Virus record (IMG/VR): IMGVR_UViG_3300032287_003495
Span: 1 to 36,878 of that record
Direction: 5' to 3' (one strand)
Length of the DNA stretch: 36,878 nt
Source: a virus
Shown here piece by piece: positions 23,300-32,158 of this stretch (its first letter is position 1; each line of letters opens with the position of its first letter). The position numbers and the translations under genes were made by a program. The notes under the pieces were generated by a model. That model was not told the DNA's origin, did no database searches, and saw nothing but the letters and a program-made list of their open reading frames with translations.

Positions 23300-23305
23300 T
23301 TGAAT

Positions 23306-23320
23306 CCGCCTCCTTGGCGG
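23306..23320 (-). promoter_or_regulatory. Strong ribosome binding site of the capsid gene, in a small hairpin loop
   Basis: On the minus strand AAGGAGG (23315-23309) lies nine bases before ATG 23299. The flanking CCGCC and GGCGG are exact complements, so AAGGA is displayed in the loop of a 5-bp stem. This is the only near-perfect anti-16S match I noticed on the leftward arm, and it marks the capsid gene for high translation. Confidence 0.7.
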
Positions 23321-23336
23321 GTTGGGTCAGAGTTCG

Positions 23337-24239
23337 TCAGGCCTTGGTGTCCCCACCTGCGGAGACATCAAGGGCAAGACGCGTAAGAGTGTCCGTGTTG
23401 AATTCACGAACAGCCGTATCAATCGAGCCACGGTCCATGCCCTTCTTAAATTCGGGGGCGGGAACCGGCGGCTTCGAGGTAATCGTGTCCATCTCGCTCA
23501 CTGTTTCCGGCGTCCGACCCAAAGAGTCAAGATCACCGATGACCGTCGCGTACGAACGCGCCACCTCTGCGGCAGCCTTTGCTGCCTCTTCCTGGATCCA
23601 GTCTTCGCTGAAGTTTCCACCAGTCTTGTCCCGCCTGTCGTACAGACGGTCGAGGGTGGCCTTGCGAACCTGGTCCTGGATGGCCTGGTAGGCGCCCGTG
23701 GCGTGTTCACGCCCGCGGGACTTATCCAGACCCATCAACATCTTGGCGATTTCCCCGTTATCGTCAATAGCGGAAATGACGCCTTTCTTCATTTCTTCTT
23801 GCATCATGCGCAGGCGCATCTGCTTGGTTTCACGCTCCAGCCGCTCGTAACGGGGGTCATTCTGCTGAGTCATTTCGGGTTCCTCCTGAGTGTCTTCCTC
23901 GGCTTCTTCAGCCGTTTCCTCGCCATCATCCTGAGTTTCGTTCTGCAACCGGGTCCAATCCCGGACGTACTCCTTGATTTCCTGATCGGTGTAACCAACG
24001 CCAGCAAGCATCTTTGAGGCCGCATCCGCAACCTCATGCTGCTCACCTTCGCGGCGGATGAACCGGTTGGTTGCATCCTGGAACGCACGGAGTTCGTCAA
24101 TTTCGCTGACAACATTGCCAGCCTTGCGGATGGTGTCAACCAGTTCGGCAACGGTAAACCGCTCGCCGTCAATGTCAATCACCGCATTCATGTTGCGAAT
24201 CACCGAATCCGCAGATCCTTCTTCAATTTCGTCAGCCAT
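23337..24239 (-). CDS. Capsid scaffolding protein, 300 aa
   Basis: The protein is highly charged and helical throughout. There is a very acidic region at about residues 103-122 (DDGEETAEEAEEDTQEEPE), a coiled-coil stretch after it (RYERLERETKQMRLRMMQEE), and helical, Ala-rich parts with no globular core. Such composition and its place between portal and major capsid protein are characteristic of podovirus scaffolds (T7 gp9-like, P22 gp8-like), which guide procapsid assembly and leave before or during packaging. The C-terminal basic-to-polar segment would contact the capsid. It overlaps the portal stop by 8 bases. The gap to the capsid gene is 37 bases and holds that gene's strong ribosome binding site. 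Confidence 0.75.
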   Translation of the reverse strand: MADEIEEGSADSVIRNMNAVIDIDGERFTVAELVDTIRKAGNVVSEIDELRAFQDATNRFIRREGEQHEVADAASKMLAGVGYTDQEIKEYVRDWTRLQNETQDDGEETAEEAEEDTQEEPEMTQQNDPRYERLERETKQMRLRMMQEEMKKGVISAIDDNGEIAKMLMGLDKSRGREHATGAYQAIQDQVRKATLDRLYDRRDKTGGNFSEDWIQEEAAKAAAEVARSYATVIGDLDSLGRTPETVSEMDTITSKPPVPAPEFKKGMDRGSIDTAVREFNTDTLTRLALDVSAGGDTKA

Positions 24240-26229
24240 TTGCCATCATTCCCTGAGGTTGCGCCTGCTCCTGTTGTCCAGGCTGACCAGCCACATTGGC
24301 CATGTCATCCGGGTTTGGGACCATAGCAGGCAAGGTCTGTCCCATGAATCCGATCAACGCTTCACGATACGCCTTGAAAGCGTCCTGAACCGTCGGGCTT
24401 GCCACGGCCATGATCGGGTTTGCCATGAATGCACTCAGCACGCGGAGCTGGATGTCCGGCCTCGTCGTGTGCGGAGTAAGAACAATCTGCTGGGTCTGCT
24501 GTCCGTCTCCAAACAGCAGGAGGATGTTGCGCACGATGCTCTCGTACGCGCTCTTCTCCTCTTCCATCCAGAGGGCCATGTCAAGGCCTTCCTTCATGGC
24601 AAAGAGCTTGACGCCATCTGGATCCGTCAGGCCAGCCTGCAGCATCCCCATGACTTCCTGCTTGCGAACAACCTCGCTCTTCGGAGAAGTGTCGCGCACC
24701 GTAAACGCAATCTGCGAGAAGTTGGGCAGCGGGTTCTGCTCAAACGAAACGGTTCCGTTGTCAGGATTGATGACCGCGCCAGCAAGTTCAGTCGTCAGCT
24801 TGTTCACCGGCAGAGACCGGCGGCTCACAAGCATCTGGCCGGCAGCCTTTGCAACGACCGCACGATACATCGTGCCAAACGCCACCTGCACACCACTGGT
24901 GGGGTTGGTCATCGCCTTGCTGATCTGTTCGTCAAGGAACTGCAGACCGCTTGCGCTGTCCACGCGACCCTTCTCCGCAATCAAATCCTGCACCGGCGAC
25001 AGGCCATCAATCACCGATTTTGCAAACTGCGCAACCTTGCCCGGCACATCACCCGCATTGAACGGCTGGATGACTAGCGGCTTGAAGTCATCGCCCATGA
25101 GCGAGTCCTTCGAGTACGACAGGTAACGCAAACCCTGGCCAACCTCACGCATGGACGCGCGCTCGTTGATCGTGCCCTGCGGAATCAGCACCACGCCATA
25201 ACGGTCCATAGTGCGGATGTTGTTGAAGAGCGACTTCATCAGTCGCTCCATCTCGCGCACGATGCCAAACATCAGGTCAAACAGACCCGCTCCGTGGAAC
25301 GTGCCGTTCTCCATGAACCGCGCAAACCCGATGGGGCAGTACGCCTCGACCTTCGACAGATCCTGGTCGTCAATTACCACGTCACCGCTGGACACAATGT
25401 ATCGGCTGACAGTTCCGCGGGGGCCATGAATCCACGTCTCGCGGATTTTGGCAACCTGCTGCGTGTCGTCATCTTCGACATTTCCGCGCACGCCACCTTG
25501 CGCCAGAGTCGAAACAAAGTATCCGGTACCGTTCCACGGCGCATCCTGCGACTCTTCCATCTGGTGACCGTACTGCCAACGCCAGACATTCATCTCTTCG
25601 ATGTTCTGGTCAATCTTACGGTTGCCGTACTTGTCCTTCAGGAAGTTCAGCGGCACAAGGCGCTGGCGGATCATGCCGCGGACCTTAGTGTGATCGTGTC
25701 CAAGGCTTGGAAACGGAATCAGTTCTTTGGGGTGGATGACTTCGAGGTCGGCGGTGAGTCCAACCGTCGGGCTATCAACCATGTGACCAGTGATGCCGCA
25801 AGAGCCAAGCAGGGCGAAGAGATAGTTGAAGTCACGCTGGACCCCCACCAGCTGCTGGTCAGAGACCACAGCGTCTGCAACCAACTGGGCAACTGAGCGT
25901 TCACGAAGTCCTGCAAGACTGAATCCCTGCCTCAACGCACGAGGGCGAAGGTCCATAGTGTTCAGGCGGGCAGTTGTCTTGTCAACGATGGAGAGCAGCT
26001 CCGTCGACTGGAACTCGAAGTTTCCTTCTTCGTCCAGATAGTGCGGCGTGATGCGTCCCGTACGCGGGTCAAAGATGTCGAACCGGCGGAAGCCGTTCAG
26101 GTAATACCACGCCAGCAGCCAGAGGGTGCGGCGGTACGTCAACTTCAGCATCTCACGCGACACGTGCGCGTCGATGATGCGGCCAAGCTGAACGGAGTTC
26201 TTTGGAAGGTTTACGCCATCACTTGCCAT
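24232..26229 (-). CDS. Portal protein, 665 aa
   Basis: This protein forms the dodecameric ring at the packaging vertex and later the head side of the tail. It shows the mixed helix/strand pattern of large podovirus portals: a helical N terminus (REMLKLTYRRTLWLLAWYYL), a wing-like middle with VEAYCPIGFARFMENGTFHG, a long stem-like helical segment (GLFDLMFGIVREMERLMKS), a crown-like C-terminal helix (SPTVQDAFKAYREALIGFM) and a Gln/Pro-rich disordered tail. Length is typical of large T7/N4-type portals. The gene follows the large terminase and an 87-aa gene and precedes the scaffold, the standard head-gene order. Evidence is order plus general sequence style rather than an exact motif. Confidence 0.8.
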   Translation of the reverse strand: MASDGVNLPKNSVQLGRIIDAHVSREMLKLTYRRTLWLLAWYYLNGFRRFDIFDPRTGRITPHYLDEEGNFEFQSTELLSIVDKTTARLNTMDLRPRALRQGFSLAGLRERSVAQLVADAVVSDQQLVGVQRDFNYLFALLGSCGITGHMVDSPTVGLTADLEVIHPKELIPFPSLGHDHTKVRGMIRQRLVPLNFLKDKYGNRKIDQNIEEMNVWRWQYGHQMEESQDAPWNGTGYFVSTLAQGGVRGNVEDDDTQQVAKIRETWIHGPRGTVSRYIVSSGDVVIDDQDLSKVEAYCPIGFARFMENGTFHGAGLFDLMFGIVREMERLMKSLFNNIRTMDRYGVVLIPQGTINERASMREVGQGLRYLSYSKDSLMGDDFKPLVIQPFNAGDVPGKVAQFAKSVIDGLSPVQDLIAEKGRVDSASGLQFLDEQISKAMTNPTSGVQVAFGTMYRAVVAKAAGQMLVSRRSLPVNKLTTELAGAVINPDNGTVSFEQNPLPNFSQIAFTVRDTSPKSEVVRKQEVMGMLQAGLTDPDGVKLFAMKEGLDMALWMEEEKSAYESIVRNILLLFGDGQQTQQIVLTPHTTRPDIQLRVLSAFMANPIMAVASPTVQDAFKAYREALIGFMGQTLPAMVPNPDDMANVAGQPGQQEQAQPQGMMANG

Positions 26230-26482
26230 TGGTGTCCGCCTTCTTCTTCACACGGGCCCAACCGGGAGGCATATCTTCCAAGAGGTCGATTCCGTTGAAA
26301 TTGCTGTTGATGAATTGTTCGTCGGTCTGCGGTCGCTCGAGTGGCTGTTGGACAACCTGCTGCGGCTCGCGCCGTCCCGTGTAGTACGACTCAACAAGCA
26401 TGTTGAAGTACGACAGGGGAATCGTGACGGTCAACTGGCCGGGAGTCGGGCGGGGTGCTTCGTACTGGATATGGTCAGACAC
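26219..26482 (-). CDS. Hypothetical protein, 87 aa, between terminase and portal
   Basis: This is a short protein with a strand-forming start (GQLTVTIPLSYFNMLVESYY), a Gln/Pro-rich middle and a basic end (PGWARVKKKADTNGK). It overlaps the terminase stop by 8 bases and the portal start by 11, so all three are made from one message with coupled translation. Small genes in this position are often packaging or portal accessories. No family is recognised. Confidence 0.7.
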   Translation of the reverse strand: MSDHIQYEAPRPTPGQLTVTIPLSYFNMLVESYYTGRREPQQVVQQPLERPQTDEQFINSNFNGIDLLEDMPPGWARVKKKADTNGK

Positions 26483-28442
26483 GCGATCCTCCGCTCTTGG
26501 TGGGTGGTTCCTTCATGATACGAAGGGCATCCTCAACCGAGATGTTATTGAAATTCATGGCGTCCGCAATGTTCAACCCGTACTTCTTGTCGACATAGTT
26601 GCCCTCCGCAATCTCTTCAAGAGGGTTCTCAATGACCAGGCGGCTGTCGTCGTCGGCCACCGCCACGGCCCGTTCCATGCGTCCCCGGACCACGAACATG
26701 CTCATGGCCACCGTGTCGATGAAATCGTCGTGGGCCAGACCGCCGTTTTCGGCGTCCGGGTTGAACTGCTCGATCTGCTCAAACAGCATCCGCCAGGGGT
26801 TCAGACCCCGACGCCAGGTGGGGAGCTTGATGAGGCCGTGCTCAAACCGGTAGTTCAGGGCGCTGATCTTGGAGGTTTTGTCCATGACACCGGGGTTCAG
26901 CTTCATGACCTTGGGCGGCGTCATGCCCGTGATCTGGTCTGCCCGCTGCCTGACCATGGATTCCATGGCCGCGTACAGGCTGAACGACTGCCGGACCACC
27001 TCCACGTGGATGGCCGGCACGTGCCACTTCATGGCCAGCCGGAAGGCGTGCTCAATCAGAACCGGCTCCCGAACCTGCCCGCCCCACGTGTCCAGCACAA
27101 ACAGGACCGCGTCCACCGGGTCGTAGGCCATGACCGTACAGACCTTGAAGTCCGAATCAGTGGTCGAGGTGTACGACGTGTCAACCGTCGCAAACAACTT
27201 GACCCGGCCTGACAGGAACTCTGGCAACGGCATCCGTTCGGTGTCGCCCGTCTTGTTCTTCCAGCAGAAGGTTGACTTCGAGAGATGCGGATCGGTGTCA
27301 CTTTCTGAATCCGGGTTCTCAAGCCACCAGCCGTGGCGCTCCTGGGTGATGTTGCCGAAGTAGACCTCTTCCGACTCACCGGGCTGCGCCAGGTACTCGG
27401 CGTTGTAATTGTGGGTGCCGATCATCTCCTTGATGTCTTCAAGGGTGATGAGGCCCTTCAGGCTCTCCTTGGCATCCCGAACCTTCCGGTTGATGGGCCA
27501 CATTGCGGGCCACGCACTTTGTTGCGTGCCGTCTTCGTCCGTGTACTCAGACCGCAGGATCAACCGGGCCCACTGGTCAAAGCGGGGATCCTTCGCCACT
27601 TTGCTCCCATCCGCCAGCAACTCAGTCATCATCGCGTGCCACGCGTAGTGCCGCCGACTCACGAACGTAGCCAGCCACCGGACACTGGTATCACGCCGTG
27701 TCACCATTGGCATCACGACCTTGAACAGCAAACGCTCCATGTACGACCGCAGGATCGACATGCTGGTCGACGCCTTGGGGTCATACTCCGGGTCATCGAG
27801 CGCGTACACGCGCGGGCGACCGCCACGCTGGCGGCTCTCGGCGCTCATCGCTCGGAACCACGAACCGTTGTTCAGGTACATGAGTTCGACGCCGAAGGAT
27901 GCCTCGCCGCGCTTGGGCGTGATGCGTCCATCGGGGAACTCGGGCGCAATGTCGTCGAAGATCCGCTTGTTGCCGATGAACTGCGTCTTCAGGATCTGGC
28001 TCGTCTGCTCCGCATTGTCAACGCTGCTCGTAGCGTAGATAAAGGAGAAAGCCGGACGCGTGAGCATCTGGAGGAGTGCAGTCTTTCGGAAGCAATTGCT
28101 CTTGGCGTATCCACGCGGTGCAATGGCAATGGATCGGGGGGACATGGCCCACATCCGATAGATAGCAAAGTGTCCTGCTGGCGGATCAACTGGATCATCG
28201 TCATAGAAGTACGGGTTGAAGTCCTCTTCCCAGTCGGGATGGAGATACCACTGGTCAAAGAAATTGACGCTGCCCGCAAACCGCGTTGCCTTCACCCGCA
28301 AGTCGTTGGTGGGGACAAGCCACTGCGAGCACGCGTTGACGCGAGCAAGCCGCTGGCCCTCAGGCGTAAGCGTGAGGTAGTCGGCAGGCAACGGCCACAT
28401 GGCGTTGCCCTCTTCCGGCATTGGGATGCCAACCGGGTTCAC
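26475..28442 (-). CDS. Terminase large subunit (DNA-packaging ATPase and nuclease), 655 aa
   Basis: This is the motor that pumps and cuts phage DNA at the portal. Counting from GTG 28442, the ATPase domain has a Walker A-like loop APRGYAKS at 108-115 and a Walker B strand VYALDD at 212-217, with a possible coupling motif around 255-262 (RWLATFVS). The C-terminal RNase-H-like nuclease shows ATVD (D421), D431, E481 in IHVEVVRQS and D572/D573 with D576 in LAHDDFIDTVAM. I chose GTG 28442 because it shares a GTGA overlap with the upstream stop. An in-frame ATG at 28511 would lie well inside the upstream gene. The length is a little above the usual 500-600. Confidence 0.9.
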   Translation of the reverse strand: MNPVGIPMPEEGNAMWPLPADYLTLTPEGQRLARVNACSQWLVPTNDLRVKATRFAGSVNFFDQWYLHPDWEEDFNPYFYDDDPVDPPAGHFAIYRMWAMSPRSIAIAPRGYAKSNCFRKTALLQMLTRPAFSFIYATSSVDNAEQTSQILKTQFIGNKRIFDDIAPEFPDGRITPKRGEASFGVELMYLNNGSWFRAMSAESRQRGGRPRVYALDDPEYDPKASTSMSILRSYMERLLFKVVMPMVTRRDTSVRWLATFVSRRHYAWHAMMTELLADGSKVAKDPRFDQWARLILRSEYTDEDGTQQSAWPAMWPINRKVRDAKESLKGLITLEDIKEMIGTHNYNAEYLAQPGESEEVYFGNITQERHGWWLENPDSESDTDPHLSKSTFCWKNKTGDTERMPLPEFLSGRVKLFATVDTSYTSTTDSDFKVCTVMAYDPVDAVLFVLDTWGGQVREPVLIEHAFRLAMKWHVPAIHVEVVRQSFSLYAAMESMVRQRADQITGMTPPKVMKLNPGVMDKTSKISALNYRFEHGLIKLPTWRRGLNPWRMLFEQIEQFNPDAENGGLAHDDFIDTVAMSMFVVRGRMERAVAVADDDSRLVIENPLEEIAEGNYVDKKYGLNIADAMNFNNISVEDALRIMKEPPTKSGGSRV

Positions 28443-28831
28443 AGACCCACCATCTTGCGCTGCATCCCCTTGATCGCGACCAGCTCGACAGCGGCCATGC
28501 GAAGGATGCAAGCAGCAAGAAACGCAGGCTCGTCGGCAGCCGGTGCAACCGCAACAATCTCGGTAGCTGCGTCAACCCAGCGCTGATGGAAGACGTGGTT
28601 GTTCGCCTTGATGCGCTCGATGATTGCGTTGCCAAGTTCCGAGAGTTCGCCCCACCAGGTAGCGGGGTCATTGATGCCCATTGAGAACAGAATGGGTGCG
28701 CCGCCACGTGCGGCCTGCAATCCATCCATTGCTGCAATGCGGGCAAACGCCTTACCGATCTGCGGTTCCATGTCCGCGAGATGGCAGGTAGACGGCGGCG
28801 ATAGTTCCGGTTGTGTCTTCTGAGATTGCAC
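28439..28831 (-). CDS. Hypothetical helical protein upstream of the large terminase, 130 aa
   Basis: I set the start at GTG 28831, where AGGAGG lies seven bases upstream. ATGs at 28891 and 28771 in the same frame lack a comparable site. The protein is Ala-rich and helical (IGKAFARIAAMDGLQAARG, WWGELSELGNAIIERIKANN, EPAFLAACILRMAAVELVAI). Its stop overlaps the terminase start (GTGA). Position directly before the large subunit is where the small terminase subunit usually lies, but I see no helix-turn-helix. Its 5' end overlaps the preceding gene by 80 bases. Function is unassigned; a packaging accessory is the likeliest idea. Confidence 0.6.
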   Translation of the reverse strand: MQSQKTQPELSPPSTCHLADMEPQIGKAFARIAAMDGLQAARGGAPILFSMGINDPATWWGELSELGNAIIERIKANNHVFHQRWVDAATEIVAVAPAADEPAFLAACILRMAAVELVAIKGMQRKMVGL

Positions 28832-29120
28832 TTGGGGCCCTCCTGAGGCTTGAGACGAGTCTACTCGCTGATTGGGTAATTGTCTTGCCATCGTTCTGTT
28901 GTTCCGTAATTGTTTGTGTTGCCGTTGCCGTGGTGATCATCCCGTTGAGTTCAGCCACCTCGCGCACGATCTCGCGAATCCGCTTCATGGCGTCGATGGA
29001 CGTCTTGCCGCTGCCCGTCCGGGCAATGTCAACCAGCCGCTCCATCTCCTCCGAGACGTCCCACTCGGTTGCCCGAATGGCTGTCCCCACCCGCGATGGG
29101 CAGAAGAAGGACATGATCAT
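28752..29120 (-). CDS. Hypothetical protein, 122 aa, candidate small terminase or packaging accessory
   Basis: The start is taken as ATG 29120 with AGGAG five bases upstream. A TTG at 29171 that shares TTGA with the preceding stop and has AAGGA eight bases upstream is a serious alternative (139 aa). Residues 10-60 look like a charged amphipathic helical pair (SEEMERLVDIARTGSGKTSI, KRIREIVREVAELNGMI). GSGKTS here is not in a proper Walker A setting, because no hydrophobic strand comes before it. The C-terminal 45 residues overlap the next gene and look disordered. It could be the small terminase subunit by place and size, but no diagnostic DNA-binding motif is visible. Confidence 0.55.
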   Translation of the reverse strand: MIMSFFCPSRVGTAIRATEWDVSEEMERLVDIARTGSGKTSIDAMKRIREIVREVAELNGMITTATATQTITEQQNDGKTITQSASRLVSSLRRAPSAISEDTTGTIAAVYLPSRGHGTADR

Positions 29121-29167
29121 CTCATCTCCTGGGTCTGCCTGCTTGGTCTCCTTGAGGCTCCGGGGGG

Positions 29168-32158
29168 TCAACGGGGAAGTCCTTCAAGCAGGCGCTGGAC
29201 CGCATCAGGTGCACCCCTCAGGGTTGCAATGTCGCTGGAGCGGGTGCCGTACTGCTTTGGGGGGAACTTTCTGTTTCGAGCTGCACGCTTGCGTTCAGCA
29301 GACTTGCGACGGCCCTTGGGCGGGATGACGTTGTTAACCGGCTTCTGGCCGGGAACAATCTCGCGCTCATCGTTAATTGGATCAAACCGCCGCGGAACAT
29401 ATGCGGTAGACATCGGAGCTGCGCCAGGCTTGATGGGGCCAGACTTCTTCTTGGGCGGGTTCTTGAACCCGCCTTCCTCCACACGGATACTGCTCAGAGT
29501 CTTTTCGATTTGAGCGCGTTCCTTAGGAGCAAGGTTAGGGTCATCAAGACGCCTCTTCAGGCGGTCAATGTCCATCAAGCGTGGCGACATTTCACCACGC
29601 TCGCCCTCACGAAGCGCAGCGCCGGTGACGCGCGGCTTCAGCTTGCCGGTGCTGTACGCCTTCTCAAGCACCTTCTCGTATTCGGTCACGCTGCCTCGGA
29701 GGACCTTGATGCGCCCCTGAAGTGCATCCATGTACATCCCAAAACTTTCAGGAACGCTAGTCGAGTAACCCTCGCCAGATTCAGCACCGCTGCCAGGTCC
29801 AAACAGAAGCGGCCTACGGGCTTCGCCGCCTTCTCCAGTCTGCTTGAAACTGCTCTTGAAGTCAGAAGTAATCCGGCGGACTTCATCAAGCTTCTTGCTG
29901 TTCAAGGCAATTTCTGCCTTCAGCTTGTTAAGTTCAGCTTCCGCGCGCGATAGTTCGCGTGCGTTGCTGATCTGGCGCGGCACTCGATTCGGCTTGTTCT
30001 TCCGCATCTCCTTAACGTAATCACGGGTTAGGCGATCAATCCGGGTCATCTGAAGATTGGACCTGGTACCGCCTTCACCGTAATTGACGTCTGCGGTATC
30101 AAGACTCTTCTTGAACTCAAGCACCGCGTCATGCAGCGTTGCCGCCTTAGGAAGATCCTTGAACTGCTGCGGAGCAGGTGCTTCGGGTTCCTTCGGTTCA
30201 TTTGACCTGTCAAAAGCGCGAATCCTTTCCGCTTCGGTACGCAGGGAAACACCACGTGCGCGTGCGGGAGTTCCAGTCGGAGCGCGACGGCCACGGGTGG
30301 TGGGTTCCCCAAGAACAGCACCGCTTGAAACCGACTCGCGCATGGCGTTTCCTTCGACGCCGCCAGTACGAACTGGTTCGACGCCAAGAGGAATCTTTGC
30401 TGGGCCAACACCCTTGCGACGCTCGCCGGTAGTCACGTCCTCAAAGGGACGCATGGCAATGGTGCTTGCGCCTCCGCGGATGCGCGTGCCGACATCGCCA
30501 ACAATTGCACCCACCTGCGGTGCCGAGCCAACAGCGTTGGCAATCTGCTGCTCAGGCAACTGGCCGCGCTCGACAATGATTGCCATTTGCTCGCGAAGGC
30601 TTGCAAGTTCGTACGGGTTTCCTGCGGCAGCAGAATTAATTGCCCTTGTAACAATCTTCTTTGTGTTTGATTCGGACCTTGCACGCCGCTGCTTGTTTCC
30701 AGTGGTGTCCTTCAGCGAGTCAACAATTGCGCGGATATCAGATCCGGTTTCCCTTAGCGTTTCGTACCTGTTGAGTCCAGAGTAAGAACGCTTTCCAGAA
30801 ATGATGTCGTCAATCAATTTCATGGAAGAGCGAACGCTTGCAGCCTGCTCGTTGGCAATCGCATTTTCTACTGGACCACGAACAACATTCCTTCCGCCCG
30901 CCTTTGCAATCTGGTTGCTTTTGTCAAGTGCTTCAATTCCAAGGCTCTTGGCAAACTTGGCAAGGATCTCACCACGGCGCATCTGCTCAATGGGCGAGTA
31001 GTCGCGGCCGGGGATTTCGTTTCCATCTTTGTCGGTGCGCTGGACGCCTGCAAACTTGGACCAGGCCTTCTCAATTGCCTCTACGTCAGCGTCGTTGAAT
31101 TTCTCAAGGTACTTGTTATAGAGCTTCGGATCAGATGCAATGACAGCAAAACCGCGGTCTGAAGTTTCCGATGGCTCGGTTGCAATGGTGCCAGGGATGT
31201 TCTTCAAGCCCTCGTTTTCAGAACCCTTGTCTGCGGTATCAATTCGCGTTTCGCTGTAACGCTTGCCCTTTGCACCGCGAATGCGCTCTTCGGCATTCTC
31301 GCCAGTCTTGTTGGTGGCAGTACGCTCGGTTGCTGCCGGGGAGTATTCGCCAGACTGGATGCCCTCTTCAGCCATGCGCGACTCAAAGTCGGTGACCAAA
31401 GTCATCCGCTTCTGCTTCAGTTCCTCCGCAAGCTGGATGTCGCCAAGTTCAATGGCGCGCTCGGCTTCCGCCTCAAGCCTGTTCATCTCGGCAATGTTCT
31501 TACGCATCGCAACAGGGCCAACACCCTCCTCTGCAATGCGGGCGGGACGCCTCTCTTGGGCAATGAACGCTGCCCTCCTGCGTTCGCCCGCTTGCGTAGG
31601 AGTTTCGACAACTTGGTTTCCAAGCAGGCCCTTGCGAACCTGTTCCGGTTCAACCTTCTGGATTCCCTTGACAAGATTCCCGCTTGCCTGGTAGTTGAAC
31701 CCGGTGTCTGCGAGGTCGCGCAAGACGGAACGCATCTGCGGTTCAGGATGGTTGTCAGCCCTGCTGCGAGCCATCTCGTGAGCAAGCGCGGTGACATCAG
31801 CATCATCGGGGACGTATCTCTTGTCTCCACCAACTCGAGTGGTCTCGCTTGCAATCAGGTTCTTGCGTGCAAGCTTTTTGAACTTCTCAACGAAGTTGCC
31901 GCCAAAACCAGCCTTGGTCACAGCACGAGCAAGAATCTGCGCATTAGACGCACTGCCGGGATCGCCAATACGTCCACGTTCAGCAGCAGCATTCAAGCCG
32001 GTTTCGGCTGCGCGTGCTGCGTTGATCTTTCCGACACGCGATTCAACAGCCGGGCTATAGGCCTTGGGAGGTTCAGGAAGGTTCGGCCTCTCCGTGACCA
32101 CCTTGCCCCGGCCCAAATTCAGAATCTTGCCTGCTCCACGAACGCGTTCGATTGCCAT
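29168..32158 (-). CDS. Large basic, mostly helical protein, 996 aa (probable virion/ejected protein)
   Basis: The protein is rich in Arg, Ala, Glu, Gly and Lys, and helical with many charged coiled-coil-like stretches (EMNRLEAEAERAIELGD, RAEAELNKLKAEIALNSKKL). It has disordered, Pro/Arg-rich linkers and a very basic C terminus (KGRRKSAERKRAARNRKF). No enzymatic motif, membrane segment or signal peptide is visible. Start ATG 32158 has AGAGGA eight bases upstream, even though it lies 86 bases inside the preceding gene. Size and composition fit large internal/ejection proteins, but its place ahead of the terminase genes is unusual for those, so a packaging- or capsid-interior DNA-associated role is another option. 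No family is recognised. Confidence 0.65.
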   Translation of the reverse strand: MAIERVRGAGKILNLGRGKVVTERPNLPEPPKAYSPAVESRVGKINAARAAETGLNAAAERGRIGDPGSASNAQILARAVTKAGFGGNFVEKFKKLARKNLIASETTRVGGDKRYVPDDADVTALAHEMARSRADNHPEPQMRSVLRDLADTGFNYQASGNLVKGIQKVEPEQVRKGLLGNQVVETPTQAGERRRAAFIAQERRPARIAEEGVGPVAMRKNIAEMNRLEAEAERAIELGDIQLAEELKQKRMTLVTDFESRMAEEGIQSGEYSPAATERTATNKTGENAEERIRGAKGKRYSETRIDTADKGSENEGLKNIPGTIATEPSETSDRGFAVIASDPKLYNKYLEKFNDADVEAIEKAWSKFAGVQRTDKDGNEIPGRDYSPIEQMRRGEILAKFAKSLGIEALDKSNQIAKAGGRNVVRGPVENAIANEQAASVRSSMKLIDDIISGKRSYSGLNRYETLRETGSDIRAIVDSLKDTTGNKQRRARSESNTKKIVTRAINSAAAGNPYELASLREQMAIIVERGQLPEQQIANAVGSAPQVGAIVGDVGTRIRGGASTIAMRPFEDVTTGERRKGVGPAKIPLGVEPVRTGGVEGNAMRESVSSGAVLGEPTTRGRRAPTGTPARARGVSLRTEAERIRAFDRSNEPKEPEAPAPQQFKDLPKAATLHDAVLEFKKSLDTADVNYGEGGTRSNLQMTRIDRLTRDYVKEMRKNKPNRVPRQISNARELSRAEAELNKLKAEIALNSKKLDEVRRITSDFKSSFKQTGEGGEARRPLLFGPGSGAESGEGYSTSVPESFGMYMDALQGRIKVLRGSVTEYEKVLEKAYSTGKLKPRVTGAALREGERGEMSPRLMDIDRLKRRLDDPNLAPKERAQIEKTLSSIRVEEGGFKNPPKKKSGPIKPGAAPMSTAYVPRRFDPINDEREIVPGQKPVNNVIPPKGRRKSAERKRAARNRKFPPKQYGTRSSDIATLRGAPDAVQRLLEGLPR

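Noticed and set aside
21578-23386. 602-residue open frame on the + strand opposite the capsid gene
   Set aside because: It mirrors the capsid gene codon structure on the other strand, has the Arg/Val/Ala-rich composition typical of antisense frames in GC-rich DNA, and has no domain or ribosome binding site.
28443-28511. Extended N terminus of the large terminase from an upstream ATG
   Set aside because: Those 23 codons lie within the preceding gene, give a His/Gly/Arg-rich string unlike terminases and have no ribosome binding site, while GTG 28442 overlaps the stop in the usual coupled way.
28995-29012. GSGKTS in the 122-aa packaging-block protein read as a Walker A ATPase site
   Set aside because: The loop is not preceded by a hydrophobic strand and no Walker B follows. 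The surrounding sequence is helical, so the match is probably chance.
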